The notes below the pieces were generated by a model that was given only the letters and a program-made list of their open reading frames with translations, was not told the DNA's origin and ran no database searches. Source: Agapanthus africanus (Eukaryota; Streptophyta; Magnoliopsida; Asparagales; Amaryllidaceae). From it: 64,000 bases of DNA. Of the stretch, positions 61,431 through 64,000 are shown one piece after another. Both the position numbers and the translations under genes were made by a program. The stretch is taken from positions 563,090,315 through 563,154,314 of the forward strand of contig CM057346.1 in NCBI GenBank assembly GCA_030015575.1. The letters are read 5' to 3'. How positions within the stretch are numbered: position 1 is the first letter of the stretch; each line of letters starts with the position of its first letter.

Positions 61431-62330
61431 CTGAGCAGGGTAGCTGCTCGGTTGCCTCTTGCGAGGGCTTTCTGATCCCTGGCGTTGCGGTAGGGAAGCT
61501 ACCCGCCAGGGACGACCGAGCAGGATAGCTGCTCGGTTGCCTCTTGCGAGGGCTTCAATCCTTAGCGTTGGAGGGGTTGTAAGAAACCCACTAAGGATGA
61601 CCGGGCAGCGAAACTGCGCGGTTGCCTCTTGGCGAGGGCTTTGACCTCTGGCGTCGTGGGTAGGCAACTACCAACCTGGGATGAACGAGCGGGGTAGCCG
61701 CTCGGTGCCTCTTGTGAGGGCTTTAATCCCTGGCGTCGTGGGTAGGGAGCTACTAGCCGGAGATGACCGAGCAGGGTAGCTGCTCGGTTGCCTCTTGCGA
61801 CGGCTTTGACCCTTCAGGACGGGGACCGAGCAGGGTTACTGTCCAGTGCTTCTTGACGAGTACTTTGATCCATGTCGGTTGTGGTAGGAAGCTACCAGCC
61901 GGGGATAACCGAGCAAGGACTCGACTGCCTCTAGGAGGACTTTGGTCCTTAGCGCGGGAGGGGCTGTAGAAGCCTACCAAGGACCCTTGGCTGGGCAGGG
62001 TTACTGCCCGGTGCCTCTTGGCGAGGGCTTTTGTCTTGAAGGATAGCCGAGTGAGGGATCCTCGGGCTCGACTACCTCTGGGAGGGTTTTTTGATCCCCG
62101 GAGTTGCGGCAGGGAAGCTTCCCGCTGGGGATAGCCGAGCGAGGGATCCTCGGGCTCGACTGCCTCTGGGAGGGATTTTGATCCCTGGCGCTGCGGTAGG
62201 GGAGCTACCCGCCTGGGATAGCCGAGCAGGAAAGCTGCTGAGCTGCCTCTAAGGAGGACTTCCTGGTCCCTGGCGTTGCGGTAGGGAAACTACCCTCCAA
62301 GGGTAGCCGAGTGGGGTAGCTGCTCGGGTG
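61431..62330. repeat. Structured repeat array, about 12 hairpin-bearing units
   Basis: Units of about 55-90 bp start at roughly 61431, 61516, 61603, 61686, 61767, 61826, 61907, 61991, 62045, 62135, 62221 and 62306. A typical unit has three dyads: GAGCAGGGTAGCTGCTC; a CCTGGCG...CGCCAGG pair; and GGTAGGGAAGCTACC inside that pair. TGCCTCTTGCGAGGGCTTT joins them. Bases inside stems often change together (for example GAGCGGGGTAGCCGCTC). The array separates gag from the antisense gene and is non-coding on both strands over most of its length. Confidence 0.85.
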
Positions 62331-63614
62331 ATAGGGCTGCTGACGGTCCGGCCTCTCTTCCCAAGCCCTCTTCTTCTGATCGGATCGTTCTGCTCGGGGG
62401 AGGTTTGCATTCACCTCGGATTCCAGCTGAACCTCGCGCTCGGTTCACACCTTGACCTCGACCATGGTCTTGGGTTGTGCCAATGCAAAGGAGCATAACC
62501 ACTCCCTGCGCCTCAGACCAGATCTGAGCGCCGTGATGACGGTCTCGTCCCGGTGCTCGGGGACCTCGAGAAGGGCGTTGTAAAAGCGGGTGATGTAGGC
62601 CTTGAACGTCTCCTTGTCCCCACTCTTAACCGTGAAGAGGTAGTCGACCGTGCGCTTCTGCCGACGGTTCCCAACGAAATGGCTGAGGAACTGGGTAGCC
62701 AGCTCATCGAAGGTCGAGATTGAGCGGGGCTTGAGCCCCCGGAACCAGTCCCGACCTGCGCGGATGAGGGTGGCCGGGAAGGCCCTGCACTGTGCGGCGT
62801 CGGAGTGGTCCTGGAGGCTCATCCCTGCAGTGAAAGCGTCCAAATGGTCCTTTGGATTGGTTTTCCCGTCGAACAAAGAGACCTTTGGGGGCTTGTTGCG
62901 CGAGGAGACGTGGACGGCGAGCAATTTCTCGGTGAACGGCTTTGTGAGTGAATCGAAGGCGTATTTAGCCCCGTCGCTCGAGAGGTGAGCCTCCCGGCGC
63001 ATGCCCTCAATCTTCTTCTCGAGGGCGTCGAGTCGACCGTGGTATCCCGAGGAATCGGCGCCTTGGGATCCCTGGCCTCCGCTGCGCGTGATCTGCGTCT
63101 GGGAGCGGCTCCGGTTCCTCTCGATGAGGTGCCTCAGGTCCCTGGACAAGGTGGCTCTCGAGCCGCCGAGGTAAACCTCTTCTGTGCGGTCCCGCCGAGG
63201 GAGGTGGTGTCGACCATGCCCGTGGATAGGCGAGGTGACTGACATCTCCTCAGGGGGATAAGGGTCGCGAGGAGGCTCGAGGCAAGGCATTCTGGCGGCG
63301 GACCTTGGTGTGGAGCCGTGGGGCGCCCAGCGGGCCTCAGGGAGTACCGGCTCGAGAGATCGGTGGCCAGGAGTCGTAGCCTGCTGGTGGTCAGCCTTCC
63401 CGACGGGGGCAGAGCCTTCTGGAAGCGGTGGAGTGGCGATCTGGGGCCTAGGCCCGGCCGTTTGGACGCGGACGAGCGCCTCCACGAGGGACTGTAGCCG
63501 ATCTATTCGGCTGGCGAGGGCGTTGATGATGGTCGCTGGAGGAGGCTTATCCACGCCTTCGGTGAAGGGAAGGCGGCGGCTGGTACCGGAATCTTCAGGA
63601 TGGTTGCTCGCCAT
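62205..63614 (-). pseudogene. Gag of the minus-strand LTR element
   Basis: From ATG 63614 an open frame of 389 codons (to TGA 62445-62447) starts MASNHPEDSGTSRRLPF. It has a leucine-rich coiled stretch (IINALASRIDRLQSLVEAL) and a Pro-rich linker, then a typical retrotransposon gag core at residues 230-380: VSLFDGKTNPKDHLDAF, CRAFPATLIRAGRDWFRGL and STFDELATQFLSHF. After the TGA (a likely CGA to TGA change) the same frame stays open to 62205 and enters the repeat array. No zinc knuckle or protease follows. It could still make a 389-aa Gag able to act with pol supplied by another element. Confidence 0.85.
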
Positions 63615-63662
63615 GCGGACGGAGATCGGAAGGCCAACTTTGATTTTGTGGAGTTTGTGTTT

Positions 63663-63680
63663 CCCACAGACGGCGCCAAC
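63663..63680 (-). promoter_or_regulatory. Primer binding site region of the minus-strand element
   Basis: On the minus strand GTTGGCGCCGTCTGTGGG follows the 5' LTR end (CCTCCATCA) directly. GGCGCCGTCTGTGG is the familiar priming-site text of many plant Gypsy elements. Confidence 0.75.
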
Positions 63681-64000
63681 TGATGGAGGTCCTTTTCAGG
63701 TTTCCGTCAGATGTTGTCTTCCGTTGATCTTCCGGTGGATTTTGGTGGTGATCTTCTGTTGCTTGTGGATCTCAATGGGTTTTGATGAGAATGGTGATTT
63801 GAGGAGTTTGGCGCCGAATACCTGCAAAGAAGTCCCGGGATGGTTTGGCACCACCAAGGATCCTCCGACGATCAAGTTAGAGAGGAAATCCAAGCAGAGT
63901 AACGGCTAAGTGGAATAGAAAATTGCTTACTTGACCCCTCTGTAATGGGGGTTTATATAGCGGTGACGGCACGCAGCAGCAGGCGCGAGAATCTCGCCAG
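63681..64000 (-). repeat. 5' LTR of the minus-strand element, cut by the window edge
   Basis: TGATGGAGGTCCTTTTCAGG and the following 320 bp match the left LTR (47923-48242) with scattered substitutions. The remaining 0.4 kb and the target duplication lie beyond the window. Confidence 0.85.

Larger units (their letters stand above)
47923..64000 (-). mobile_element. Large minus-strand LTR retrotransposon with gag and an antisense gene (right end beyond the window)
   Basis: Both ends carry the same LTR text starting TGATGGAGGTCCTTTTCAGG (47923 and 63681); the right LTR is cut by the window edge. On the minus strand the order is PBS-type GGCGCCGTCTGTGGG right after the 5' LTR, gag (63614-62205), a structured repeat array (62330-61431), then a spliced gene in the opposite direction, a polypurine tract (48670-48657) and the 3' LTR (48656-47923). 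No protease, RT or integrase is visible, so it is a non-autonomous derivative with gag. A chromovirus (50042-59783) has inserted into it. The LTR segments differ by a few percent. Confidence 0.8.

Noticed and set aside
61431..62330. CRISPR array
   Set aside because: Units are imperfect, have no constant-length unique spacers, and the genome is a plant's.
62650..63909. Plus-strand frames opposite gag (112 and 199 codons)
   Set aside because: Shadows of the minus-strand gag and LTR; no recognised domain.

Overview
The window is plant nuclear DNA. Two single-copy-type genes are split by many GT-AG introns, the rest is AT-rich non-coding DNA, and nested Gypsy-type LTR retrotransposons, L1-type LINE pieces, a Helitron and several MITEs fill introns and flanks. 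The protein matches (pyridoxal kinase SOS4 type, multicopper oxidase LPR1/LPR2 type) point to a flowering plant. A monocot is plausible from the transposon families, but nothing here settles it. There are no rRNA, tRNA or CRISPR features.

Layout. Positions 1715-36719 (+) hold an apparently intact 12-exon pyridoxal kinase gene (309 aa) spread over 35 kb. Its intron 6 alone is 18.8 kb because it carries a complete but dead Tat-lineage Gypsy element (5526-22232, target duplication CCTAG), which itself contains a 4.6-kb probable solo LTR. Other introns hold MITEs, a Helitron with a CTAG terminus, a LINE fragment and a long foldback. Positions 38259-46401 (-) hold an intact 5-exon LPR-type ferroxidase-like multicopper oxidase (577 aa), tail to tail with the kinase. 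Its first intron contains a decayed L1-type LINE in antisense, and introns 3 and 4 carry inverted copies of one MITE family.

Positions 47923-64000 are a second nest. The outer element is an LTR retrotransposon lying on the minus strand and running off the right edge. It has a gag gene but no visible pol, and it carries on the opposite strand a spliced GC-rich gene of the 'putative gypsy type transposon' (Transposase_28) type. Between the two converging reading frames lies a 0.9-kb array of hairpin-forming repeats. A 9.7-kb Tekay/Del-like chromovirus (50042-59783, target duplication AGGAT) has inserted exactly across a 3' splice site of the antisense gene.

The two host genes are not functionally coupled in any obvious way: one salvages vitamin B6 and the other is a secreted copper enzyme linked to iron and phosphate sensing. 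Their value here is as fixed points; both keep perfect reading frames across heavily invaded introns.
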